A stretch of 40,046 nt of DNA from Planctomycetota bacterium. Its GTDB lineage: Bacteria > Planctomycetota > UBA1135 > GCA-002686595. Where the stretch lies: positions 1-40,046 of the forward strand of contig JAEUIA010000034.1 of the NCBI GenBank assembly GCA_016795245.1, read 5' to 3'. The position numbers were made by a program, and so were the translations under genes. Below are positions 7,665-15,678 of this stretch, piece after piece (the first letter of the stretch is position 1; each line of letters opens with the position of its first letter). The notes beneath the pieces were generated by a model. It was not told where the DNA came from and did not search any database. It saw only the letters and a program-made list of their open reading frames with translations.

Positions 7665-9827
7665 TCAGGAGAGGCCCGATCGCGAGGGATCGGGATCAGA
7701 ATAGAGACCTTGGGAAGCGTGCGCGTGCGCCGCTACGGGCGCCGCGTGATTGGAGTCGGGGTCGTCGTGCTCCCCGAGCAGCGGCGGCAGCGCGTACAAG
7801 GCGTGCGTGCCGGTGCGCGGCCGCGAGCGCGCGCGCTCGAGGCGCAAGAGCGCGTCGAGCGCCGGTTGCGGCGCCGAGGGCGACGAGAGCGCCGCGAGGA
7901 GGCTGGGCGGATGGAACGCGCCGTACTCGATCGCGCGCGCGATGCCGGCTTGCGCCGGCAAGAGTGCGGTCGACGCAGCGCCGGGATCGGCGGAAGCGAG
8001 TTCGAATCCGCATGAGTACGGATCGCCGCCGCGCGCGCCGCTCGCGCCAGGGGCTGCGCCTTCGAAGAGCAGCGGTTGCGCGACGTGGAAGAGTTCCGCA
8101 TCGAGTGAGGCGAAGCGCACCGCGGCCGCTTCGCCGAAGTACGGCGTCACCACGACATCCAACCCGCGGGCGGCGGCGAAACGCGCGGCGGCCTCGAACA
8201 CGAAGGCCACGACGCGCTCGGCGCTCTCGGAGCGCACTTCGCCGTCGCACAGCCAGCGCAAGGCCTCGCGCAACCCCACGGGCGTGAGCGCGTACGTCAC
8301 GCGGCCACGGCGCTCGAAAGTGCGCGTCGACGAGTTGCGCTGGAAATCGCGCAGCGCGACGAGCGCGTCCAGCGCGGCTTCGACGTTCAGGGCGATGTTC
8401 TCGAGCAACGCGTCCTCGCGCCACGGCCCCGCGCGCCGCGCCGCGCGCGGCAGATTGAGTGCGACCGCGCCGCCCGAGTGCAAGACGCCGCGTTCACGCG
8501 CCGTACGCGGACTGCCGGGGCCGACGCACACGCGGCGCGCCGAACTCCAGGTCGGCACCAGGCGCCCGCGCGCGAGCAGCGTCTCGACTGCGCGCGACAG
8601 CGTCGGCGCGGGCGGAGCTTCCACGCTGTGCAGCAGATCGGCCGCGTCGACGAAAATGCGCGGCCCCCACTGCGCGCGGCCTTCGTCTTCGAGTGCAGCG
8701 CACTCTTCGATCAGAGCCGACAGCGCTGCCGACGGATGGCCGGCGAGATGCAGATCGACGCGCCGTCCGCTGGCGCAGGCGACGGCCGAGAGCGCGCTCA
8801 GGAACGCCGGCAGTGAACCCGAACGACTGCTCTTCGCGAGCGCCGCCACCAGTGCTTCGCCGCCTTCCAACACGATCCCGCGCGAAGTCGCGCGCGCCGC
8901 TTCGGCGACCTCGTCGAGCATGTCGAAAGCCGCGCGCACGGAGGGCGTGCCGCGCAACAGGTGTTCGCAGGGAATCGAGCTCCACAGCGCTTGATGCGGA
9001 TACTCCAGGTCCTCGACGTGGATTTCGCCGGACAGATGGTGCTCGGCGGCGGTCTCGGTGAGCACGTCTTCGAGCGCGAAGCGGCGCAGGATCTCCCCCG
9101 CGACGCGCGCGGTCACGTCGGCGGACGGTTCGTGTTGCGCCGCGGTGGCGCGCGCGGCGTCGCGGCGCCCGGTTCCGAGCAGGCGGCGCAGATCGTGGCG
9201 CGGCAAGCCGACGGGGCGGTGACGGCGCAAGGCCTGGCTCAAGCCCAACTCGACCAGTTCGTTGTCGACGAGTTCACGGATCAGGGCCGTCGACAGGCGC
9301 TTGACGCCCAGCGCGAACACGCGCTCCTCGACGCGCAGCGCGACTTCCTCCGCGCGCGCGCGCGGCAGGTCGGTCTCGTCCATCAAGGCCGCGACGATGC
9401 GGCTCCTGCGCCACGCCTCGAGCCCGCCCGAAACCTGCACGCGCGGGCCGCGCGCGGTGCGCGTCGCGTCAGCGCCGACTGCGTGCGCGGCTTCCTCGGC
9501 TTCCGCGGCGCGGATCTGCGCACGCCGGTCGCGGTAGAGAATGTACGTCTTCGCCACGGCGGCGTGTCCGAGCTCGACCAGCGCCTGCTCGACGAGGTCT
9601 TGGATCTCTTCGATGCCCGGCACGGCGCGCGCCGCGTTCGCGACCACGCGGCCCTCGCCGAAGTAGCGGCGCGTGAGCGCCATTTCGACGATGTCGGCCA
9701 CATCGCGCGCGGCCTGTTCGTCGTCGATGCCTGCGGCGCGTTGCGCGCGTTCGACGGCGGATTGGATCTTCGCCTTCTCGAACGGCAACTCGCGCCCGTC
9801 GCGCTTCTTGATGCGCGTGATCCTCAC
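7665..9827 (-). CDS. Double ATP-cone protein with degenerate anaerobic ribonucleotide reductase (NrdD-like) body
   Basis: The 720-residue protein starts with an ATP-cone (residues 2-105: ITRIKKRDGRELPFEKAKI, then VAKTYILYRDRR). A second, more divergent cone follows (about 130-220). The rest aligns by eye with class III ribonucleotide reductase: HLSGEIHVEDLEY resembles GxIHIHDL, GGAVALNLPRAA resembles the TLNLPR segment, and VVTPYFGEAAAVRFASLD resembles EATPAEGTSYRxAKxD. The glycyl-radical motif (RVxGY) and the C-terminal CxxC zinc site are absent, and the protein ends in a low-complexity tail. I infer a nucleotide-binding but non-catalytic paralogue, possibly a dNTP sensor. The GTG start overlaps the nrdR stop as GTGA, with GGAGAAGGA about 10 bases upstream, so it is coupled to the ribonucleotide reductase repressor. 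That supports a link to nucleotide pools. Confidence 0.8.
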   Translation of the reverse strand: MRITRIKKRDGRELPFEKAKIQSAVERAQRAAGIDDEQAARDVADIVEMALTRRYFGEGRVVANAARAVPGIEEIQDLVEQALVELGHAAVAKTYILYRDRRAQIRAAEAEEAAHAVGADATRTARGPRVQVSGGLEAWRRSRIVAALMDETDLPRARAEEVALRVEERVFALGVKRLSTALIRELVDNELVELGLSQALRRHRPVGLPRHDLRRLLGTGRRDAARATAAQHEPSADVTARVAGEILRRFALEDVLTETAAEHHLSGEIHVEDLEYPHQALWSSIPCEHLLRGTPSVRAAFDMLDEVAEAARATSRGIVLEGGEALVAALAKSSRSGSLPAFLSALSAVACASGRRVDLHLAGHPSAALSALIEECAALEDEGRAQWGPRIFVDAADLLHSVEAPPAPTLSRAVETLLARGRLVPTWSSARRVCVGPGSPRTARERGVLHSGGAVALNLPRAARRAGPWREDALLENIALNVEAALDALVALRDFQRNSSTRTFERRGRVTYALTPVGLREALRWLCDGEVRSESAERVVAFVFEAAARFAAARGLDVVVTPYFGEAAAVRFASLDAELFHVAQPLLFEGAAPGASGARGGDPYSCGFELASADPGAASTALLPAQAGIARAIEYGAFHPPSLLAALSSPSAPQPALDALLRLERARSRPRTGTHALYALPPLLGEHDDPDSNHAAPVAAHAHASQGLYSDPDPSRSGLS

Positions 9828-10294
9828 GGACGGCCGTCCTTCTCCGATTCGAGGATCGGACGCAACTCGTCGAGGAATTGCGACACGTCCTTGAACTCGC
9901 GGTACACGGACGCGAAGCGCACGTAGGCGACTTGATGGAGCTTGCGCAACTCCTCCATCACCATCGATCCGATCACCGAGCTGTCCACCTCGCGATCGTA
10001 CTCCTCCTGGCAGCGCGCCTCGACCCGCGCGGTCGCGGCTTCGAGGTCCTCGATCTTGATCGGGAGCTTCTCGCAGGCGCGGATCATCCCGGCCAGGACG
10101 CGTTCGCGCTCGAAGCGCACGCGCTCGCCGCTCTTCTTGATCACGCGCAGCGGCGTGTCTTCGATGCGCTCGTAGGTCGTGTAGCGCAGGAAGCACGCCA
10201 GGCACTCGCGCCGTCTACGGATGACCGTCCCGTCCGCGGCGGTGCGCGAATCGACGACCCGGTCGTTGTCCTGCTTGCAGCGGAGGCATTTCAT
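9824..10294 (-). CDS. nrdR: Transcriptional repressor NrdR
   Basis: At 156 residues this is a full-length NrdR. The N-terminal zinc ribbon has Cys3, Cys6, Cys31 and Cys34 (MKCLRCKQD and RRECLACFLRYTTYER). An ATP-cone follows from about residue 48 (LRVIKKSGERVRFERERVLAGM) and ends with VAYVRFASVYREFKD. The family binds NrdR boxes ahead of ribonucleotide reductase genes and senses ATP/dATP through the cone. It is followed by the ATP-cone/NrdD-like gene with a 4-base overlap. The upstream gap contains a TTGACA hexamer and an imperfect dyad that could allow autoregulation. No functional nrdA, nrdB, nrdD or nrdJ is in the window. Confidence 0.96.
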   Translation of the reverse strand: MKCLRCKQDNDRVVDSRTAADGTVIRRRRECLACFLRYTTYERIEDTPLRVIKKSGERVRFERERVLAGMIRACEKLPIKIEDLEAATARVEARCQEEYDREVDSSVIGSMVMEELRKLHQVAYVRFASVYREFKDVSQFLDELRPILESEKDGRP

Positions 10295-10327
10295 GGGCGA
10301 AACAGCCCCGGCTGTGGGACCGGACCC

Positions 10328-10356
10328 AGGACACCACGCTAGATGTTGTGTGTCAA
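10328..10356 (-). promoter_or_regulatory. Candidate nrdR promoter with overlapping dyad
   Basis: On the minus strand a perfect -35 hexamer TTGACA (10356-10351) is followed, after 17 bases, by TGTCCT, which matches only three of the six consensus -10 bases. Across the spacer lies an imperfect 21-base dyad with outer halves ACACnAC and GTnGTGT (10331-10351). NrdR boxes are similarly AC-/GT-rich but usually 16 bases long, so this is not a clear match. The site is 34 bases or more upstream of the nrdR ATG. Confidence 0.35.
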
Positions 10357-10381
10357 CGGCGGCGCCGCGCCTTCCGGAGGC

Positions 10382-11764
10382 CTATTTCCCGAGGCAAAAA
10401 CGCGCGAAGATCCGGTCCAGGACGTCCTCGGGCGCGGTGGCGCCGCTGACCTCGTCCAGGGCGTCCGTGGCGCGGCGCAGGTCCTCGGCGACGAGTTCCA
10501 GAGCGAGGCCCGCGCGCAGGCTCAAAAGGGCGGTTTCGAGCTCCGTCTGCGCCTGCGCCAGGGCTCGGGTGTGGCGCAGGAAGGTCTCGCGCCCCAGGCC
10601 CCCCTGACCCCCGGAGAGGAGTTCGTCCAGGGCGCTCCGCAGGGCGTCGACCCCGGCACCCGTCAGGCTGGAAACCGGGAGGATCCGCGCGCAACCGAGC
10701 TCGCGCGTCCAATCCGGCGGAGGACCGGGACGCAGGTCCGCTTTGTGCCACACGAGGAGCACCTGTGCGGAGTCGAGTGCGGCGCGCTCGTCCGCCAGCG
10801 CGGCCTGTTGGGCGCGCGCTGCGTCGACGACCCACACGACGAGGTCCGCGTCCGCGCGCGAGCGCTCGGCGATCCGTTGCGCCGCCCTGTCGGGCCCCGC
10901 AGCGCCCGCGTCGAATCCGGCGGTGTCGCGCAACGTCGCGGTCGCACCGGCGAGTTCGAGCGTCCCCTCCAGCGCATCGCGCGTCGTTCCGGCGTGGGCC
11001 GAGACCAGTGCTTCGTCGCGGCCCAACAGCCGATTGAAGAGCGCGCTCTTGCCCGCGTTCGGCGCACCACACAGCACGACGCGCGCGAGACCGCGCTCGG
11101 GGGCGCGCTGCGCCTCGAACTCCTGCGCTTGTTCGAGCGCGGCGGCGGCTGTGTGGAGGACGGCTTCGATCTCGCCCTGCGGCACGTGACCGGTGTCGTT
11201 CTCGTCGAAATCCAAACTCGCTTCGACCAGCGTGCGCGCGTCGACGAGTGCCGCGCGCGCCGCCTGAACGCGCGCCTCCAGGCCGCCGAAGAGCAGCGCG
11301 CGCGCGGCACGGGCCTGGGATTCATTGGTGGCGAAGACCAGCGCGAGCACGCCTTCGGCACGCGTCAAATCGATGCGTCCGGCGTGGAACGCGCGGCGCG
11401 TGAACTCACCCGGCTCGGCGAGGCGCGCACCCGCCGACAGGAGTCGCGCGACGGCTGACTGCAGGAGGGCCGGGTGTCCGGGCAGGTGAAATTCGGCCAC
11501 GTCCTCGCGCGTGAACGAGCGCGGTCCGGGCATCCATAGGAGCAGCAAGGGCAACGTACCGCGCCCGTCGTCGAAGCGCCCTTCGAGGAGCGCGCGCCGC
11601 GACAGCTCGGGCCTAGTGCCGCCGTGCCACACCGCGCGCACCAGCTCGCGCGCGCGCGGCCCCGACACGCGGATCACACCGCGCAAGCCGCCGCCCGGCG
11701 GAGTCGCGATGGCCGCGATGGTGTCGTTCGGGCGGCTTGCGGTACTAGAGTTCACGGAGTTCAC
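10382..11764 (-). CDS. mnmE: tRNA uridine-5-carboxymethylaminomethyl modification GTPase MnmE
   Basis: From the GTG at 11764 the protein has 460 residues, normal for MnmE. The N-terminal folate-binding domain starts DTIAAIATPPGGG. A helical domain is interrupted by the G domain, with GAPNAGKS (G1), TTRD (G2) and DTAGFD (G3). The C-terminus is FCLGK, with the conserved Cys of the CIGK motif. MnmE works with MnmG to modify U34 of certain tRNAs. The G4 motif reads HKAD instead of NKxD, an unusual change in the guanine-specificity loop. A second GTG at 11755 is an equally possible start. The gene follows yidC, as in many bacteria, but mnmG does not follow here. A long imperfect hairpin separates it from yidC. 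Confidence 0.95.
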   Translation of the reverse strand: MNSVNSSTASRPNDTIAAIATPPGGGLRGVIRVSGPRARELVRAVWHGGTRPELSRRALLEGRFDDGRGTLPLLLLWMPGPRSFTREDVAEFHLPGHPALLQSAVARLLSAGARLAEPGEFTRRAFHAGRIDLTRAEGVLALVFATNESQARAARALLFGGLEARVQAARAALVDARTLVEASLDFDENDTGHVPQGEIEAVLHTAAAALEQAQEFEAQRAPERGLARVVLCGAPNAGKSALFNRLLGRDEALVSAHAGTTRDALEGTLELAGATATLRDTAGFDAGAAGPDRAAQRIAERSRADADLVVWVVDAARAQQAALADERAALDSAQVLLVWHKADLRPGPPPDWTRELGCARILPVSSLTGAGVDALRSALDELLSGGQGGLGRETFLRHTRALAQAQTELETALLSLRAGLALELVAEDLRRATDALDEVSGATAPEDVLDRIFARFCLGK

Positions 11765-11794
11765 GGCCTGCGCCGACCGGCTGCGAGCGTGATC

Positions 11795-11913
11795 GTACCG
11801 CGTACGGTACCCGGCTACCTTCTCACCGCTTCGCCGCGGCGAACATCTCATGCCTGCGCTCGATCCTACGGCGGCGAACCGATGAGAAAGTAGTTGGGTA
11901 CCGTCCGCGGTTC
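11795..11913. repeat. Long imperfect inverted repeat between yidC and mnmE
   Basis: Two 42-base arms (11795-11836 and 11872-11913) match with about seven differences around a 35-base centre. The inner 32 bases of each arm, starting CGGTACCC, match at 27 positions, and two of the remaining five can form G-U pairs in either transcript. The right arm reaches into the yidC stop codon. It may act as a terminator, an RNA-processing site or a relic of a small mobile element. It does not share the core of the three large palindromes. Confidence 0.7.
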
Positions 11914-13849
11914 AGCGCCGAGCCGCGCTCTTCTTGCGCTGCGCGTTTTCGCGTTGTTTCTGCTGCTCCTGCGCTTGCGCCATCAGCTTGGCCATGAAGC
12001 CGGACTTCTTCTTCGGCGGCGGAGTTTCGTCGATCGGCCAGTACTTCTTGATCACCTTCTGTTCGATGATGCCGAGCGTCGAAGTCGTGATCATGTAGAG
12101 CGACAGACCGGCCGCGTAGTTGTAGAGGAACACGCCCATGATGATGGGCATGAACATCATCATCTTGTACATCATCTTGGCCTGCTCGTCGGTCGGCTTG
12201 GGCATCGAGCGTTGCTGCAGGATCCACATCACGACCATCAACGGCGGCAGGATGTTCAAGTACGGCACGTGACCGATCGGCCACGGCAGATTCCAATCGA
12301 GCGGCATCAACCGATCGGGCAGAGAGAGGTCGCTGATCCAGCCCATGAACGGCGCCTGGCGCAGTTCGAAGGGCACGCGGATCGCGCTCAAGAGGCCGAA
12401 GAAGACCGGGATCTGCAACAACGGCGGCAAGCACCCGCCGAGCGGCGGCACGAGCGCGTCGGCCTCTTGCATGATGCGCGCCTGCTCCGCGCGCAGCTTG
12501 GTGGGATCGTCGGCGTAGCGCTTCTTGATCTCGTCGATCTTGGGTTGGACGCGCTTGATCTTGGCCTGGTAGCGGCCCATCGCCGTCTGGGCGCGGCGGT
12601 TGATCGGGAACAGGATCACGCGCACCATGATCGTGAGCAGGATGATCGCCATCCCCCAGCTCGCGGTCAGGGAGTGGAATCCGCTCAAGACCCACATCAA
12701 GAGCTTCGCGAGCGAGCGCATGTAGCCCAGATCGTGGTCGAAGATCACGGCGTGATCGGCGTAGGCCGCGTCGAAGGCCTCGCGCTCCTTCGGCCCGGCG
12801 TACAGGTCGTAGCTCCACGTCCGCGTCGCTCCGACGGCGGGGATCACGAGCTGCACGTCGATGTCGGTGACGAGCTGATGCGGCGGACCGTTGGATTTGT
12901 CGTGCGCGACGGCGCGCCACGAAGCACCGAGGAGCGTCGGCTTCGATTCCTGGTCGGCGGCACGCAGCACGACGGCGAAGTACTTGTTGAAGACACCCGC
13001 GAAGGACAACGGCGAGCCGACGGCGAGCGTGTCGCCGCGTTTGTCGCCGCTAGGATCCACGAGCGCGATGATCGGCGAGGCGCTGTCGCCGTCGCGCGCG
13101 CGTGAGAACGCGACCGCTTGCGGTTCGGGGTAGTACGCGTCACCCGTATCGCGCGGGATGCCGACGGCCGGCGTGAGGAAGAAGCTCTTGAAGCCGGTCG
13201 CGTCCGGACGCGCGTCGTTCGTGATCTCGATCTCGAAGCGCAGCTGGTCGCTCGCTTCGTGGAAGCGGTAGCGCTTGACGAACGTGAGGCCCTGGCCGGG
13301 CGAGAGGCGGTACTCGATGCCGCGCTCGATCTTCTTGGCGGTCCACAGCGCGGTGTCGAGCGGTTCGGTCGTGTACTCCGCGCTCGAAGCCGAAGTCCGG
13401 AACGAGAACGAGCGCGGAGCAGCGTCGCCGCTCGGAAGCAACGCGACGAGTTGCGTCCAGTGTTCGTGATCCGCCTGCTCCGCCTCGGTCAGTTGAGCGC
13501 GGTCGAAGTAATTGCCGGTGCGCAGCTCTTCCAGCACGCCGCCGCGGTTGGAAAACCACGCGCGGTAGTACCCAGGTGTCCCGCGCGTGCCGACTTCGAC
13601 CAGATCGCGGCGCACTTCCGTGTCGGCGACGACGGTGCTGACGAGCGGCTTCTCCGCGCTCTTGGGCGCGGCGCCTGAAGGTGCTGCAGCGGGCGCCGGA
13701 GCGAGCGGTTGACCGCTCTCGTCCACGGGTTGCGTCGCGACCGGCGGCGGCGGCGGCTTCACGGTCCAGCCCATCATGTCCGAGAACATCTGCCATCCGA
13801 GCAGGATGACGAGACACAAGGGGAGGACGATCAGGAGGCGTTTGTCCAA
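11912..13849 (-). CDS. yidC: Membrane protein insertase YidC
   Basis: The 645-residue protein has a transmembrane segment at residues 4-22 (LLIVLPLCLVILLGW), a Pro-rich linker and a large periplasmic domain (about 60-390, with YRAWFSNRGGVLEEL). The insertase core follows (about 395-610), with INRRAQTAMGRYQAKIKRVQ, the cytoplasmic hairpin KIDEIKKRYADDPTKLRAEQ and GGCLPPLLQIPVFFGLLSAI. It ends in a basic tail rich in Lys, Arg and Gln that would contact ribosomes. YidC inserts and folds inner-membrane proteins alone or with SecYEG. The start is a TTG (LDKRLL), 26 bases after the metallophosphoesterase stop. The usual upstream rpmH-rnpA neighbours are missing, and other genes occupy that place. 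Confidence 0.97.
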   Translation of the reverse strand: MDKRLLIVLPLCLVILLGWQMFSDMMGWTVKPPPPPVATQPVDESGQPLAPAPAAAPSGAAPKSAEKPLVSTVVADTEVRRDLVEVGTRGTPGYYRAWFSNRGGVLEELRTGNYFDRAQLTEAEQADHEHWTQLVALLPSGDAAPRSFSFRTSASSAEYTTEPLDTALWTAKKIERGIEYRLSPGQGLTFVKRYRFHEASDQLRFEIEITNDARPDATGFKSFFLTPAVGIPRDTGDAYYPEPQAVAFSRARDGDSASPIIALVDPSGDKRGDTLAVGSPLSFAGVFNKYFAVVLRAADQESKPTLLGASWRAVAHDKSNGPPHQLVTDIDVQLVIPAVGATRTWSYDLYAGPKEREAFDAAYADHAVIFDHDLGYMRSLAKLLMWVLSGFHSLTASWGMAIILLTIMVRVILFPINRRAQTAMGRYQAKIKRVQPKIDEIKKRYADDPTKLRAEQARIMQEADALVPPLGGCLPPLLQIPVFFGLLSAIRVPFELRQAPFMGWISDLSLPDRLMPLDWNLPWPIGHVPYLNILPPLMVVMWILQQRSMPKPTDEQAKMMYKMMMFMPIIMGVFLYNYAAGLSLYMITTSTLGIIEQKVIKKYWPIDETPPPKKKSGFMAKLMAQAQEQQKQRENAQRKKSAARR

Positions 13850-13875
13850 GGGATCTCTTTGTCTTCCGGGCAGTG

Positions 13876-14694
13876 CTAGCGGCCGAGCGCGAGGCGGTCG
13901 GCCAGGTATTCGGGGAGTTCCTTGACGGCGCGGATGGCCGCGGCGGCGCGCGCGTGGTCGTACTCCAAGCGCACGAACGTGATCGCACGTCCGTCGAACA
14001 GCGCGTACGAGAGTCGCGGGTCGCCGTCGCGCGGCTGCCCGACGGAACCGACGTTCACGATCACGCGGTTTTCAGGCGAGAAACCGAGGTCGTAGGGACC
14101 GTCGGTGCCCTGCGGCCTGAAGATGCGCCCGTCCTGGTAGTAGACGGCGGGCACGTGACTGTGGCCGACGAAGCACACGTCGCGCTTCATCGCCTTGAAG
14201 TTGCGCGCCATCTTGGCCGCGTCCTGGATGTCGCGCGGCAGCATGTACTCGCGCACCGGGTCACACGGACTGCCGTGCGCGAACATCGCGACTTCGTCGG
14301 AGGTCGTGTCGAAGGGCGCGAGCGCGTCGATGAAGTCGAAGTAATCGGGGCCGCCGTCGCTCTTGCGCAAGAGTTCCTCGCGCGTCCACTCGATCGCCGC
14401 CTTGGCCTTGGGATTGAAATCCGCGGCACTCTCGAGCAAGGCGTCCTCGTGGTTTCCGCGCAGACAGATCCCGTCGGCGAGCTTGCGCCCCGGATTGTCC
14501 GGATCGTTGGCGCCCACGACGCACAGCCGCATGACCCAATCCAGCGCGAAACACGGATCCGCCCCGTAACCGACCATGTCGCCCAGACACACGAACCGTT
14601 CCGCCCCACGCGCGCGCGCGTCGGCCAGGGCGGTCTCCAGCGCCGGCACGTTGGCGTGCAGATCGGAGATGAGGGCGGTGAACGGATAGGTCAT
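13876..14694 (-). CDS. Calcineurin-like metallophosphoesterase
   Basis: The 272-residue cytosolic protein has all motifs of the fold in order: SDLHAN (DxH), CLGDMVGYG (GD), RGNHED (GNHE-like), FAHGSP and FVGHSHVP (GHxH). These place two metal ions for phosphoester hydrolysis. The arrangement resembles the YfcE/MJ0936-type phosphodiesterases, which are active on simple phosphodiesters. The natural substrate cannot be told from sequence. The ATG at 14694 has GGAGG 13-17 bases upstream, which is rather far. It lies 26 bases ahead of yidC and 87 bases after the glycan-transferase gene, so it is probably co-transcribed with both. Confidence 0.9.
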   Translation of the reverse strand: MTYPFTALISDLHANVPALETALADARARGAERFVCLGDMVGYGADPCFALDWVMRLCVVGANDPDNPGRKLADGICLRGNHEDALLESAADFNPKAKAAIEWTREELLRKSDGGPDYFDFIDALAPFDTTSDEVAMFAHGSPCDPVREYMLPRDIQDAAKMARNFKAMKRDVCFVGHSHVPAVYYQDGRIFRPQGTDGPYDLGFSPENRVIVNVGSVGQPRDGDPRLSYALFDGRAITFVRLEYDHARAAAAIRAVKELPEYLADRLALGR

Positions 14695-14712
14695 GCGACG
14701 GAACCGCCTCCG

Positions 14713-14729
14713 CGGCCCGAAATGGGCCG
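14713..14729. terminator. Short stem-loop between two minus-strand genes
   Basis: CGGCCC and GGGCCG pair around a five-base loop in the 87 bp gap ahead of the metallophosphoesterase gene. No U-run follows, so it may be a pause or processing site rather than a true terminator. Confidence 0.35.
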
Positions 14730-14781
14730 GGGATTATCCGCCTCCGCCCCGCGCGCGGCAAGCAATGCGAGGGAGATTGCT

Positions 14782-15678
14782 TCAGCCGGGCCAATAGCGA
14801 GCGAGCGCGACGCCGGGCAGGGCCGCGAGCACGAGCAGCAGGGCGACCCGCGCGGGCCCGTGTCCGCGCGCCTCGAGCGCGTGCGCGAGGTGGCGGCGAT
14901 CTCCGCGCCAGATTGGATCGCCGGCCCGGAGACGCACTGCGACCACGCGCGCGAGATCGGCGACGGGCAAGATCAAGGCCCCCCACGCGACGGGTGTCGT
15001 GAGCAGCAGAATTCCGAGCAGGTGACTGCCCGAATCACCCAACCAGGCGCGCGGCGTGTGGGAACCGCGCGCGCGCAACAGATTCCACGGCAGAAACGCC
15101 AGCGTCGCGCCGGCGAAGGGAGTCGCGAGCACGAGTCCCGCGCTCGCGACGGCACACAAGGCTCCATCGGCGTTGTCGAAGGTGTTGGCGGCGTTCTGCG
15201 CGAGCACGGCGCAAAACACGGCGAGCGCTTGCGGCAGGAGCGCAGCACTCTCGCCGTCGAGTTGCAGTCCGCGCGCGAGCGCGATGCCGGCGGCGGTCTG
15301 ACCGACGAGCTTCGCGAGCGGCCCGAGGCCCTTGCGTGCCATGTCGTCGACGAGACCCGTCACGAATGCCAGCGCGCACGCGACGAGCACGGCGCGCGGA
15401 TCGAACGCGATGCCGCCGACGAGCGCACCGCCCACGACTTCGACTCCGCGCACCAGCACCCACGCGCCCAACACGAGCGCCAGCACACTGCCGCCGACGA
15501 GCGGAACGGCGCGCCGGTGCAGCTTGCGTAGAGGCGCATCCGAAGCGTCGTCGACGAGGCCCAGCCGCGGCGCACACGCGACGAGCAACGCTGTCGCGAG
15601 CGTCGCCGCGACGAACAAAGCGCCTGCGACCACGAGCGCGTCGAGGTCTCTGCTCGAGATCAGCGCGAACGGACTCAT
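14782..15678 (-). CDS. Glycan-1-phosphate transferase of the MraY/WecA family
   Basis: The 298-residue polytopic membrane protein has many hydrophobic segments and the family motifs: LHRRAVPLVGG (RxxHxxPVPxxGG), GLVDDMARKG (catalytic Asp pair), QNAANTFDNADGALC, WLGDSGSHLLG and GDRRHLAHAL. The family transfers a sugar-1-phosphate from a UDP-sugar to undecaprenyl phosphate. The last motif is nearer the WecA/TagO group than MraY, so a role in starting a surface polysaccharide is likelier than peptidoglycan synthesis. The substrate is unknown. The ATG overlaps the nadD stop as ATGA, which implies translational coupling. Confidence 0.88.
   Translation of the reverse strand: MSPFALISSRDLDALVVAGALFVAATLATALLVACAPRLGLVDDASDAPLRKLHRRAVPLVGGSVLALVLGAWVLVRGVEVVGGALVGGIAFDPRAVLVACALAFVTGLVDDMARKGLGPLAKLVGQTAAGIALARGLQLDGESAALLPQALAVFCAVLAQNAANTFDNADGALCAVASAGLVLATPFAGATLAFLPWNLLRARGSHTPRAWLGDSGSHLLGILLLTTPVAWGALILPVADLARVVAVRLRAGDPIWRGDRRHLAHALEARGHGPARVALLLVLAALPGVALARYWPG

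Noticed and set aside
10295..14781. Replication origin near yidC-mnmE
   Set aside because: This gene pair is often near oriC, but I see no DnaA-box cluster, no AT-rich unwinding stretch, and no dnaA, rpmH or rnpA.
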